A stretch of 64,000 nucleotides of DNA from Erythroxylum novogranatense (lineage: Eukaryota; Streptophyta; Magnoliopsida; Malpighiales; Erythroxylaceae). The notes under the pieces were generated by a model, which saw nothing but the letters and a program-made list of their open reading frames with translations, was not told the origin of the DNA and did no database searches. Both the position numbers and the translations under genes were made by a program. The stretch lies in the NCBI GenBank assembly GCA_029891385.1, contig CM057230.1, positions 54,105,414-54,169,413 on the forward strand, given 5' to 3'. Of the stretch, positions 23,236 through 34,701 are shown one piece after another; positions within the stretch are counted from its first letter, which is position 1; each line of letters opens with the position of its first letter.

Positions 23236-23520
23236 ATGGCCTCCTCTTCTTGCTCTCAATCTAAACATCTTTCAGTTTTCAACATCACCTCAGGCCTCTT
23301 AACGCTTTTCCTTCTAGTTACTTATGTTACTGCTACTAGACCTGGTGTGACACTAATGGAGGAGGGCAAAGCTTTGACGGAGTTGAAGATCATGAAGACT
23401 CACCGGAGACTGTACGACAAGAGCTTTCTCTCCCGAGATCAGATGTTCAACTTCTTCCCAAAGGGTACCCCTATGCCACCCTCTGGTCCATCAAAGAGGC
23501 ACAACTCTGTCCAAAACTGA
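23236..23520 (+). CDS. IDL: IDA-like (IDL) secreted peptide precursor
   Basis: 94 aa, intronless. An N-terminal signal peptide has its hydrophobic core at about residues 17-33 (LLTLFLLVTYVTAT), followed by a variable middle. The conserved C-terminal box runs from Phe73 (FFPKGTPMPPSGPSKRHN, ending at residue 90) with a four-residue tail. The core PMPPSGPSKRHN (79-90) matches the mature IDA/IDL peptide (PIPPSAPSKRHN type), with the PP pair where the functional hydroxyproline lies. In the family the peptide is secreted, processed and sensed by HAE/HSL receptor kinases to trigger cell separation (abscission, lateral root emergence) or, for some IDLs, stress responses. Gly in place of Ala and Met in place of Ile/Val mark this as an IDL rather than IDA itself; which IDL is not decided. 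No lesion is seen. Confidence 0.93.
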   Translation: MASSSCSQSKHLSVFNITSGLLTLFLLVTYVTATRPGVTLMEEGKALTELKIMKTHRRLYDKSFLSRDQMFNFFPKGTPMPPSGPSKRHNSVQN

Positions 23521-24115
23521 TGATGATTAACCAAGTTCTTGCTCTTTCACTTAGCTTTGGGTTCTTTAGATTGTCTTCATTAGAGGGTTCAGAATTTTCT
23601 TCTTTATGTTGATAATATTTAGGACTTGTGAGATCAGATCATAAGAATCTGAATCTTTTGAGTACTGTCCATTGATTCTTATTCTCAATTTTTCTGTATA
23701 GTTCATTACGTAGGAGAAGATTCATATGTTCGCCACTTTCGAAGTATATATCAATACAGGACCATTATTCCAAAATGATTGAACAAGAAGTTTAATACTT
23801 GCTGCATTTTCAGTCCCTCCCGCCGTAAATACTTGCTGACCTGTTTGATCAGCATTTGGCTTTGTTAAATTTATTGGTTAGATCAATCAAAGATTTAAAA
23901 TAAACATTACCAGCTCTTGAGTCATCCAGCGTGGCTTTGTTTTCCTTGGACTTAATTTAATTATTTTGAACTTAACAGTTTTAATGTTTCGAATTAATAA
24001 TAATAATTAAGATTCACGTTTAAATTGGATTTAAATTCACGTTAAAAACGAAGTTTTTCGATTCTCTCTATAAAGTTTTCAAAGATTTAAATTATGTTTC
24101 TCTTTTTTTTTTCTT
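23521..24115. other. IDL 3' UTR side and intergenic DNA
   Basis: No further gene is visible. The first 150-250 bases are the likely IDL 3' UTR. The rest is AT-rich DNA without recognisable features. Confidence 0.35.
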
Positions 24116-24119
24116 GCTT

Positions 24120-24450
24120 TTTATTGCATGAAAATAGTATACATGTGTTTAGTCTTAAGAAACGGGGTGAGAGCGAACCTGGGAACGTAAAAATTTGACC
24201 CAAGACTTGCCAAAAATTGCCTTTCTTTGGCGAGGGAGCGCCTCACAGTTGGGCATGTGTGACTAGTGAACAATGGCGCGGCATGTGCGACGTGTCTGGT
24301 GTATGCGGTGCACGCGTCAGCTTCGGTGGGCACATCTCCGAGTTTTCGTGCTTGCGTGACAAGCGCCAGACGCATCTTTTGAGCGTCTAAAGCAGGCGCG
24401 TGCTCAGCATGCGCCCTTCGCGAGACACACGACTGACGTCAATCATACGG
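24120..24450. other. GC- and CpG-rich island in AT-rich surroundings
   Basis: About 330 bp with many CG dinucleotides (GCGCGGCATG, GCACGCGTCAG, GCATGCGCCC, CTTCGCGAGAC), unlike the DNA on either side. An 84-codon minus-strand open frame (24121-24375) covers it, but it resembles no protein I know and is probably a by-product of the composition. Possible origins are transposon leader or LTR sequence. A palindrome CACCCCGGGGTACC lies just after it, near 24497-24512. Confidence 0.45.
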
Positions 24451-24639
24451 AATTGCTATAGTATTAAAAAACACAAAATTTTCAGATTTCCCATAAAGGT
24501 ACCCCGGGGTGTTTTGGGTGAGTTTTCAGGTCCATGAAATTTATAAAGTGAATTTTTCTATTTTCTAGATTTATTATATTAGTAATAAATTAAAATTTAA
24601 CTAAAATTAAGGCGTTCTGAATCCGATTTCAAGTAAATT

Positions 24640-24870
24640 TTTATACTTCAGACATCATATGAGAGAGATACTTCAAGTTTTCATGTCTCGAGTCTTACGT
24701 TTAGTGTTCGAGATCGCATGATAGTTACTCAAAAAAGGAATTTAGAGATACTGAAGCCATTTTTGAGTTAATTTTTGTGCAATGAACTTGCCATAAGGGA
24801 GATACATGAGATTCTCATGTCTTGGGTGATCAGTTCAGTGTCCAGTGATGCACGATAGTCACTTTACTGA
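24640..24870 (+). repeat. Diverged tandem duplication, about 135 bp period
   Basis: The phrases CATATGAGAGAGATAC-TTTTCATGTCT-GTTCGAGATCGCATGATAGT at about 24655-24728 and CATAAGGGAGATAC-TTCTCATGTCT-GTCCAGTGATGCACGATAGT at about 24790-24860 correspond position by position. They are probably part of a transposon leader upstream of the Copia remnant. Confidence 0.5.
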
Positions 24871-25154
24871 GATTTTTCCTTTGCAAAAGTCTCAAATGAA
24901 GTTTTCCATACAATGTCTTCAACACGAGTGTATAAAAGTGAGATTGTGCATTCGGAATTTTGCATTTATTGATGTTACATTGTCACATACTATATGCATA
25001 TAAAGAATGTAAGGATAACATAAAGAGGTATCCTTTGTGTTTGTGGTTTTTTTGAGTGCTGATGAGGATGTAGTCACCAAAGTAGCCTTTCAAGTTAGTA
25101 TTTTAAATTGTTCTGCTTGCATGTTAGGGGATGTCTCTAATTTTATGTTTAGTT

Positions 25155-25345
25155 ATTTTGCCCAAAGGTGTTGGCCTTACATAACGTTTTGTGATGTGCA
25201 TAAGGGCATTAGATGAAAGAAAGATGTTGCTCAAATGATCTATTTGCCCAAAGGTGGTAATATCATAAGAGTTGATAATTTGTACTCTGATCACTTTTAT
25301 GTGGAAGTCTAATTGTATATATTATGTATTCAGGCCAAAGGTGTT
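25155..25345 (+). repeat. Three GCCCAAAGGTG motifs at 86-87 bp spacing
   Basis: CCCAAAGGTG at 25161, CCCAAAGGTG at 25247 and GCCAAAGGTG at 25334 are evenly spaced, in the stretch just before the Copia gag remnant. The intervening sequence is only weakly alike. This looks like an eroded tandem array in the element leader. Confidence 0.5.
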
Positions 25346-28300
25346 TCATAATATGTGTAATTATATTTTCAGTAAAGATACTACTCAGTGGCTTTAAGTA
25401 TCACTGTTATCCTACATTTGTGCTAATTGAATCAATGTTATTTTGAGTCACCTTTTTGATCAACAAAATCAGTGTCACCATTGAAACTCTGACCGGTTTT
25501 AATACAAAAAAGTGGACAAAGGAAGTATTGAATGCTATGGAGATAACTGAGGTTTATATAGCCATATGGATGGATAGGCCATCTCTACCGACATCCATGA
25601 GCTTGAGAGTTCATAAAGCAACTAATTAAGCCTAAGATCGGTTTAACAGATTATGTCTGATGATCATTAAGAGATCCATACCTGACCATCTTCTAAGTGG
25701 ACTTCTGGACACAAATATAGCGAAGGAGTTTCTTTGTAATGTCTCCCAGAGATATATAGTCTCACCTAATGTTGAGACAAGTTCCTTGATGGAAGATTTA
25801 TTCTCCATGAGGTATATAAGAGAAAGGGGAGTAATGGAGTACATATCAAGAATGGTTTATCTTCATAGTAGGCTGAAGATGTTAAACATTTCTCTTCCCT
25901 GATGTCTTCATAATTCACCAGACTTTGAATACACTCCCTCCATAGTTTAGTAATCTGGTGATGACATATTATTCGTTGGATGAGGAATGGGACTTCAATG
26001 TTTTGATTGCCCATTGTGTTACTGAGGAGGAAAAACTCAAGCTTGCTACTCCTACAGCCCTCGAAGCAACTAAAGGGAAGGCAAAGATGAAACCCACTAA
26101 GATCAAATGTAGAAGACTAAATCTTCTTCACATACTGATGCTGGTCAATCCAATTCTGGTAAAGGTCTGCATAACATAAAAAAGCCAATAGTATGAGGCC
26201 TAGAAAGAAAGACTATGACCATCAAGTAACTCCTTGGTGTATTAATTTATGAATCTAATTTTTGATAGTCATATTAAGTATTTGGTGGCTATATAATGGA
26301 ACATCTAATCATAATGGTTCCATAATGCAAAGTTTCATATCCAAGATAAAGCCAAATAAAGGGAAGGAGAAACTGATGGTTCACAATAATGAAGAAGTAT
26401 AAGTAATATCTATAGAGAATGTATGTACTGAACCTAAGGTTCATTTGGGTTTTACATGACACATTTTATATGTGATCTTTTGATCAATTTTGGACAAAGA
26501 GGGTTAATATTTTGTATTTAATGCTTCTGTTGTACAGTTGTTGTTTAATACAAAACATAATGGTACAACTTTCTTGTTATATGGTTTGTATAGAATGTTT
26601 CTTACCCTAAGTTAGATATATGCTTCTTCATATCTTACTAAACAAGTTATGAAATGAAGAACTTGATGAATGAGAAGTCATACATGGTGTGGTATAAAAG
26701 TTTAAGCCACATTTCCATAGCTAGGGTTGAGAGATTGATTAAGGAAAACATTTTTCAATTCTAAATTATGATGATCTAGGAACATGTGTTGACTGTTGTA
26801 GGGATAAGTTGACTAACAAGGATATTGAGATCAACTCATGCTTTTGACTTGTTGAGTCTGATACATAAAGATGTCGATAGACCATATACAATTGCATTGT
26901 GCAATTCTAAATGTGTTCTGACATTTTTTTGATGATTATTCCCATTATAGTTATGTGTTCTTACTTAAAAACTAAAAGTTGAGAACCGATTGGAAAATTT
27001 CATCAAGATAGTCAGATTTGACTGTGGAGGAGAATATCATGACAAACATAGCATTTTAGGACTTTAAAAGGTCCGTTTGCCAAATATTTATAATCAATTG
27101 GAATATTGACTTAATTCATTATGTTGAGTAGTTTTAAGTAAAATGGTGTGTGGTCGAAAGGTATAACTGCACCCTAAAGGACTTGAAGAACTCGATGTAG
27201 AACAGGGCTATTCTACTTGATTATCTAGAAGTTTGAAAACTCAGCCTTGCACACATTCGTGTATGGGGCTACCCTACTGAGATAGTATAATCATTATTAA
27301 GAAAGACTGCATGCTCGTTCCACTCATTGCTATTTAGTAAGATATCTCGACCATTTTAAGACAATAGCTTTTACTGTATAGAAGGAGGGACCAAAATTGT
27401 AAAATAAAAAACAACTAAGTTTATGGAATATGATGTCTACGACGATGGTGGGCCCTTCGACCCTTTAAATGATAGTAGGGCGGATACTATAGTTATTATG
27501 AACCCGTTCCTTATACAATTAGATCTGGTGGATTTAAGTCTTTGTATCGTGCCTGTACAGGAACAAGAATCCATACATGCACACACAGAGATTCTTAGGG
27601 GTGCAAGATTTGATGCAGTTAAGTAAATTCACTATAGTACGACGACCTGCTATCCCATCAAATTACATAGTCTATTAGGACAACATGACTATGATATTAG
27701 ACATGTTTCAAATCCAGTTACTTTTACAAAAGTTATTTTTGGACCCAATGCGGTTGTGTGGTGGGATACAATGAATGACGAGATGCAATTCAAGAAGCAT
27801 AGTAAGGTTTAGGAGCTAGTTCATTAATATCCGAACTGCAAACTCGTCAGTTGTAAATGAAGATTAGAGTTAATAGATTTCGGGATAAATTTCAGAGGTT
27901 TATGGGCTCGCTTAGTTACTTAATGGTTCACTCAGGGAGAAAGGTTGACTCTATGTTACCTTTTCTCTCGTATCCTAGTAGTATACGTTTTGAGTGATTA
28001 AGGTAATTATAGCTCATGATGATATAAAGTTACATCATATGGCTGTCAAAACTGATTTCTTGAGTGAAGGCCTTTATAAAGAGGTCTATATGTTACAACC
28101 TGAAGGATTTCAGGATCCAAATGGAATTGATATGGTTTGCACATTATGCATATCAATATATGGTTTACATCAAACCTTCTGAAAGTGATACCTTACAGTT
28201 AATGAGGTTATGACCTCTTTCGGCTTCATGAAAAAAAAAGTTAAAAGATGTTTGTATTATGAGGTCAGGGGGAGCAAAATTATCTTCATATTACTACATG

Positions 28301-29564
28301 TGCATGATATATTGCTCACGTCAAATTACTTGACCATGTTGTATAAGGTTAAGAAACTTTTGGTCAAGAACTTTAACATGAAGGACCTTGGCGAATCATC
28401 TTTTTTCCTAAGTATTCAGATTCACCGGGATAGATCTCATCACTCATCAGGCCTCTCATAGAGTACATACATTGAGTATGTGTTACAAAGGTTTAATACG
28501 ATTAACAGTAAACCTGTCGTAGCACCTATCTCTCAGAGTAAGAGATAATCTTTGGCACAATATTCAAAAAATAAAGTAAAGAGAGAGGTTACGAGGAATG
28601 TTACGCATACTAATATGGTTAATAACCTGATGTATGCTTGACTATATACTAGGTGGGACATTGCATTTACTGTTTGACTGTTTGGTCAATATCTGGTTAA
28701 CTCAGAAGTAAATCATTGAAATGTAGATCATTGAAACGTAGTCTAGTGAGTGTTGAGATAATTAAAGAGAATCAAAGGTTATATGTTGACATATAGAACA
28801 GTCAACAGACTAAACCTCGTAGGAAATTCAGATTCAGATTCAGATTTAGCTATGTGTCCGGATGATCAAAAGTTTACTTAAGGTTACATGTTTTAAGTTT
28901 GGAGATGGTACAATGTCGTGTAAGAGTGTCAAATAGACACGGGTGACTTCCTCGATCATGCATGCAAAGTGCATGCTATAGGGCTGTTTCACAGACGGTT
29001 TAGCTCAGAAACTTGATTTCTGAGTTATCTATGGTTGATTCAGTAACTAGATCTATTTGGTTGTATTGTAATAATCTTCTTGTTGTATTGTTTAATAACA
29101 ACAAAGAATATCACATAGTCTGAACATTTAAAGGTCAATTATTTGGCCAGAAAGGTGTTGATGCAAAAAGGTGACATTAAGGTTTGGAGCATTTAAGAAC
29201 TGAGGAAATGATAGTTGATCCTTTAACTAAAGGACTTCGCCTACTTATGTTTGTGACACAAGTATACAGTATACATGTTTTAACATCCTTAGACACTATT
29301 AGTTAGGGGATTGTTATGTTTGCTCCATATACATTTATGCATTTGATGTATTATGACAGTTGATGGTTCATCTATAAAGATGATCATTGTTTATCCTTAA
29401 TAGTACGTGTTATCGTATATTGTCATAGTATATATATAAAATTCTTAAGATTTGTGTCGATCTTAAGCATTTAAAGGTCATTGGATATATATACAGATTG
29501 ACCTTGAGCCTACATCATTAAGACACATATAATTTTATACGAATATCCATAAAGTTTAACATAA

Positions 29565-29835
29565 CATTGGAGGATATAAGTTTTTAATCTCATAAAGATT
29601 CTCTAATGCAGTTTAACATGTTGGAGAACATAAAGGTTCTCTAATGTAGTTTAACATTCAATTGGAGAACATAAAAATTCTCTAATGCAATTTAGCATTT
29701 AGTTGGAGAACATAAAGATTTTCTCTAATGTAATTTAGCATTTGGTAAGAGGAAACAAGTTTTCTCTAATATTGTTTAGCATTCGGTGAGAGAAGAAAGG
29801 ATTTCTCTAATGCAAATTAGCATAAAGTTAGAGAA
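29565..29835 (+). repeat. About six tandem 45-50 bp units in the Copia 3' internal region
   Basis: The units have the form GGAGAACATAAAGATTCTCT followed by AATGCAGTTTAACATT, with small changes from copy to copy. They lie between the RNase H remnant and the 3' LTR. The same array, with its own unit number, occurs in the inverted relative at 36370-36640. Confidence 0.8.
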
Positions 29836-30156
29836 ATCGAGACCTACAAACGAAGATGATATAATTTATATTATAAAAGTATCATCTTAGTTTGCCCCAC
29901 TCTATTTTTCTATTCATGTTAGTGAGGTATTAGGTATAACTGATTGTATTGAATCTGTCTCACTGATGACACATGTATCTGATACTTTTCAGTATCGAAA
30001 GTCTTGCAGGATATAATGATGGATTTTCATTATTTTTAGATCAAATGTTTTATTTTTAAACTTATTAGACTAATTCAGTAGCATGACTTAACCGAGTTTT
30101 AAAATGTTTTAAAACTAGAGTCAAAATTGTAATTAATGCTTGTCTAAGGGAGAGAA

Positions 30157-30665
30157 TGTTGGATAATTTTGTCCTTCTCATAAAGCTGGATAACTATTAA
30201 CTACATTTTCGGTTTTTTAATAACTTATCAGTTAAGTTATATAATTTAATCCAGAGAAAGACAATAAAGTGGCCCAATAAATGATCTAAATGAATAAGTT
30301 GAAGTCTACATGAAAAATGAATCTCAGTCTATGTAGACCGGATCCATATCGAGTTTATAATGGGAAAGCCTAATATGGAAGTTATATATAAAGGTTAAGG
30401 TCTCCTGCAGTTGCTCATATCAATCGTAAGCATAAAGATTCTTTGACCCATTAAGAGAGCTTACATTTTGATAAAATGTAGAAAGACCTTACACGCATTT
30501 CGGAGAGCAGTTTCCGTGAAGACGGTGGTGAACTCACGTTTGTTTCGGCTTTAAAAAGTTCGTTTAAAGTTATGGACATCAAATCAGGTATTTTTTTGCA
30601 TTTCTTCGTTTCTTGTCTTCTCACTTTCGATCTAAGATATGTAACTAAGATACCGTTACCTATTA
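30157..30665 (+). repeat. 3' LTR of the decayed Copia element
   Basis: Starts TGTTGGATAATTTTG right after the purine tract and ends CCTATTACA, about 509 bp. The boundaries are set by alignment by eye with the inverted relative at 32655-33072, which begins TGTTGGATA and ends GTATTACA on the minus strand. Confidence 0.7.
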
Positions 30666-31606
30666 CAGTATTGATTATAATTAACTTAATATTAAAGGTT
30701 CAAGTATAATTGTAATGCTTTAAAAATGTTTAAGATAGAGTTTTAATGAATACAAATTTTAGCGGGATTAAACTCTGTAGTTGCCTACATATTTTAATAG
30801 AATTAAAAACTTAAAAATAAAAGTCAAAAACAAATTATGACAAATATAAAATAACTTAATATTTTTGAAAGCAAATTATGACAAATATAAAATAACTTAA
30901 TATAAAAGTCAAAACTTAAATATAAAATAACTTAATATTTTAAATGAATACAAATATGTAAGACAAAAACAAAATATTTTTGAAAGCAACAATCAAGCAA
31001 TGAAATTCTTGCGTCTCCAAGTCTTCAAAATAAACAGGTCTCGTGCAAGGCATGTCTCATAATTCAGATTGTATAATCCAAGTCGTTTTGTCTCCTCCAA
31101 GGCATAATTTGTCACCTTGACCAGATCACAGATTTTACCGAATAAATTATGGAGTTTGGATAAAGTTATAAATTACTATAAAGAATGCCAACTCTCTTTT
31201 CATGACCATGATAGTAAAAGAAGCATTGACTCACAGCAGATGATCGAACTAGTTTGTTAATCTGTGGGACTTGTTGAGTAGAATAACACATTGAGATCAT
31301 TTATTATTAATTAAACATAAGAATATGAGCATGTTCAAGTAATTCACATTTTATCAAGCTTGAGTGCTTCTTTGACAGATTGAGCAGAGTAGATCAAGTT
31401 TATCTCTATGTAATTAGTTAAATAGCCTCTAAACCAAATCCACAATGCTTCTTTTTTTTCTTTCTCCCTTTGCTGTCCCTCGACTTGTGTCTAAAAATGG
31501 CGTAGGTCCAATATAATTGGGGATTATAGGCAAGGTAGAACTAATTGTCAATCGCTAGCGTGAAATACGGGAAAAAAAAAAAAGGAAGTTGGAAATATTT
31601 GTGTCA
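30666..31606. other. Intergenic DNA between repeats
   Basis: No gene is visible. A short internal repetition of TATAAAATAACTTAATAT occurs four times between 30845 and 30945. The remainder is AT-rich and unassigned. Confidence 0.4.
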
Positions 31607-32538
31607 CTAACGGCTGTTTGTTTCTGATTTTTCCATTCTCTTTGTTGTGATTTTCATAAAAAAAAACAAGCCAATAAAAATAGTTTAGTTGAGTATTGGT
31701 TTCATTTCTTGCTTCTAAAAATTATAAAACCGCATCAACTTTAAGTGATTTTGTGCAAAATTAATCACAATCAATTCGTGATGACGAAAACATTTATCAC
31801 CGAAAATGGACTTTTGTCTACTAGGTGGCCAGAGTAGTTGTCGGATAAATACATCCAGAAACTAACAAGAGATGCTATTTAAACGTCAATTATTGTTAAC
31901 ATTAGGTGCTTTTTATAAATATTTTTTAAGAAGTCAGTTAATTGTTTAATTACTATTTAAAATTTTTTTATTAAAATAGCTTCATACAATAAACTCTTTG
32001 ATAACATAAAAATAAAAGAACTTTTAATGTTAACTATATTTTATTTCATAATAAAATTATTTATGCATATAAAATTATTTAAAATATATTAAAATATGCA
32101 AAGCACAATATATTAATTAATTATATTTTATTTTGTAATAAAATTATTTATGCATATAAATATTATTTAAAATATATTAAACAATATGCAATGCACAATA
32201 TATTAATTATTATATAATTTTAAACCATAAAACATAAATAAATATGACTAAAACATAAAGGTAAATATTTGAGAATTATGTGTAAAATATAAAGGTAAAT
32301 ATAACTAAAAATAAGCTCACTAATTGATCTAAAAATTTACGAAAAAAGGCTTTTTTGAAAAGCTCCAAATTTGAGTTTCTAAAAAAAGTTGTACATTAGT
32401 TTCCAAAAAAGTCATTTATATTTTTAAAAAAAGTGCTTTTAGATTTTACAGCCAAACACTCAATTTTCTTAAAAACAACTTTTGCGGTGGAAAAAAAATA
32501 CTTATTTATCCTCCAAAAGTTGAACCAAACAGGCATTA
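31607..32538. mobile_element. Non-autonomous PIF/Harbinger-like element
   Basis: The left tip (TAA)CGGCTGTTTGTTTCTGATTTTT matches the reverse complement of the right tip (TTAATGCCTGTTTGGTTCAACTTTT). TAA flanks both sides, fitting the 3 bp TWA duplication of this superfamily. The interior has no ORF. Its second half is shared with the element at 33153-36096, including AAAAGCTCCAAATTTGAG and CAACTTTTGCGGTG-AAAA near the right end, so the two are relatives. Confidence 0.5.
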
Positions 32539-32654
32539 AGATAGAAATCAAACAAACCATAATCATGAATTCCTCAAACCAAAAGACAAAATATACTACT
32601 AAGGTTGTTTGATATTTTCTTATTCATCTATTGAAAATATTGGGGAATGCTACC

Positions 32655-33072
32655 ATGTTTTTGTAATACGTAACGAGACTTTAGTTACGTATCCTGAATC
32701 AAACATGAGAGGAAACAACTCACTGGGACACGTTCAACTTCTTTCTACAGTTTTATCAAAATGTAAACCTCTGAATGGTCGAAGTAACTTTACGTTCACA
32801 AATGATATGAGCAACTGCAAAATATCTTAACCTCTTTATATAACATCCATATCGAACTTCCCCATCAGAGGCCCAATATGAGTCAAATCCACACTGATCG
32901 GGATTTGTTTTCCTCCAGAACTTCGACCCAGTAAGTTAGATCATTTATTTGGCTACTTTATTATCTTTATCCGGTTTAAATTATATAACTTAACTAATAA
33001 GTTATTGAAAATCGAAAAATGCAATTAATCGTTATCCAACCTTATGGAAAATGTCAAAAATATCCAACATTC
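32655..33072 (-). repeat. LTR of an inverted relative of the 25.4-30.7 kb Copia element
   Basis: On the minus strand it begins TGTTGGATATTTTTGAC and ends CGTATTACA. It aligns along most of its length with 30157-30665; shared blocks include AACTTAT-AGTTAAGTTATATAATTTAA and GCAGTTGCTCATATCA. The internal region of the element continues to the right. Confidence 0.7.
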
Positions 33073-34145
33073 CCCTTGGACAATAATTAATTGTGGTATT
33101 AACTCAAGTTTAAAACAATTCAAAAAATCAATTAAGTTACGCTACTGTATTAGTGTCTGTTTAGATGAGCTTATATCAGTAGAGCTTTTATTAATAGAGT
33201 TTTTGTCAGTAGAGTTTTTTCTAAAAGAGCTTTTCTAAGAAGTCAGTTGACTGTTTGGTTGTCAATTAAAAAATTATCTTTTTAAAAGAGCTTCATACAA
33301 TAGACTGTTTGACAACACAAAAAATAAAAAGCACTTTTATTAATTTTAACTATACTTTATTTTGTAATAAAAATTATTTATTCATATAAACAATCTTTAA
33401 AGTATATTAAACAATGGGTTTGTGTACTTTATAATTGTTTGACAAATTCACTTCCATCTTGCAGAAAATTATTTAAAGAGATGTCTCATTTTCTTGTAGG
33501 AAATAAAATTAATATAAAAAATAAATATTAAAACATATCAAAAGTTAAATAATATTATAATCCTAAAATAAATATCCAAGTTGAATAAATAGTTAAATAC
33601 ATAATAAATTATATATTTTATTATAATACAAGAAGATTTGCAATATATCCCAAGCATCATTACTTTTTATCCTTTGTGGTTGTCAAAGTCTATTATCTTA
33701 TGCATGTTATCCTATGACTTAAGAATATAGCTCCTTAAAATTGCCATAAACGGTAACTGTAATTTTTCTTTGCAATCTTTTTAACATGTCCAAGTACGTA
33801 GCTGTTGCCTTAAAATCTGAGTACGTAGTTGTTGCTCGAGTTCGTGGCCATTATTTACTATAATTGAATATCTTCCATGTTGGCAAAGCTTATCCTCATA
33901 TTAGAAAAGAAAAGGATTTGAAGTTACATCAATTCTTGCATTTAAAACAAATTTCACAATCATGACTATACACGTACTTGCATTTTAACTTTCAACTCAA
34001 CACACACAAATATACACATAAAGCACAACTTCATTTCTTCTAAACCTTCACATATTCTTTTGGAAATTAAAAGAAATTGGATTAAACTTCCCCAAACTGG
34101 AATAAAATACCAGAGTCAGGTTACATAAAAGGAAATCAGGACAGG

Positions 34146-34701
34146 AAACGTTACAATAAATATTGTCTACAAGAAACAACCCGTCAGCCTACTACAGTGA
34201 TTTTGCCAACAAATTTCTACAAGATTGCAGGAGCAGGAATTTTCCTATCGAAATCCTCCTACCACATTAAGATGTTCATGAAAACATCCTGCAAATAAGG
34301 ATAGAGTTTAGGTCCAAGAAAAGAAAGAACAGAATCATACAATTGAATGATGAAGAAGGGATTTAAATATCATTTCTGTTTCACCTTTTCTATGAAGGTG
34401 TCTCTCTTAGTGATTTTACGGCATCCTAAACGAGTATCCTAGACAATACCCATCACTGGCCGATTTGATTGAGGGGATATAATGCATTTTGGCACCATCA
34501 TTAATTCTAACACTTCTGCCCTAGTTTCAAATGACTAAGGAACGTGCATATTCATTTCATCACCATCAAAATCAGCATTATATGGTGAAGTAACAGATAA
34601 ATTCAAGCGGAAAGTCGAGTATGGCATAATCTTGATTTTGTCTACAATGGGAACGTTACAATAAATATTATCTACAAGAAACAACCTGTCAACCTACTAC
34701 A
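34146..34701. repeat. Direct repeats of about 52 bp flanking the RPB1 fragment
   Basis: The segment AACGTTACAATAAATATTxT followed by CTACAAGAAACAACC occurs at 34148-34197 and again at 34651-34701 with four differences. The two copies bracket the captured RPB1 sequence, as if a duplication or a template-switch junction came with the capture. Confidence 0.7.
34220..34639 (-). pseudogene. Captured fragment of an RPB1 (RNA polymerase II largest subunit) gene
   Basis: Two exon pieces, 34639-34385 and 34288-34220, are joined by a 96 bp intron with GT..AG ends in phase 0. The first reads [20 protein letters not shown], then [13 protein letters not shown], a stop, [18 protein letters not shown], and on to GCRKITKRDTFIEK. 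The second reads DVFMNILMW, a stop, EDFDRKIPAPAIL. This is the RPB1 active-centre region; NADFDGD is the universal metal-binding loop of the catalytic Mg2+. Three nonsense codons (34535-34537, 34439-34441, 34259-34261) replace Gln, Gln and Trp; each fits a C/G to T/A change. The real gene runs for more than 1,800 codons, so this is about 6% of it, unable to act as a polymerase subunit. Confidence 0.85.

Larger units (their letters stand above)
25440..30665 (+). mobile_element. Decayed Ty1/Copia element with 3' LTR
   Basis: Broken frames give the Copia gene order. Gag is at about 25470-25900 (TGFNTKKWTKEVLNAMEI, then RGVMEYISRMVYLHSRLKML). An integrase remnant is at 26880-27060 (IVRFDCGGEYHDKHSI). 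Reverse transcriptase is at 27990-28460 (VYMLQPEGFQDPNG; LLHVHDILLTSN; MKDLGE). An RNase H tail is near 29215 (DPLTKGL). A purine tract AAGGGAGAGAA precedes the LTR at 30157. No 5' LTR was found, so the copy is 5'-truncated. In the RT active site the first Asp of YVDDIL is His (VHDIL). Stops are abundant. Confidence 0.8.

Noticed and set aside
27423..27626. Open frame of 67 codons within the decayed Copia element
   Set aside because: It lies between the integrase and reverse transcriptase remnants and is best explained as a residual piece of the polyprotein linker.
29565..29835. Regular repeats considered as a CRISPR-like array
   Set aside because: The units are contiguous and degenerate, without unique spacers, in a plant retrotransposon.
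29316..30156. TGTTATGTTTGCTCC at 29316 considered as the LTR start
   Set aside because: The purine tract AAGGGAGAGAA next to TGTTGGATA at 30157, and the matching end in the inverted copy, fit an LTR start much better.
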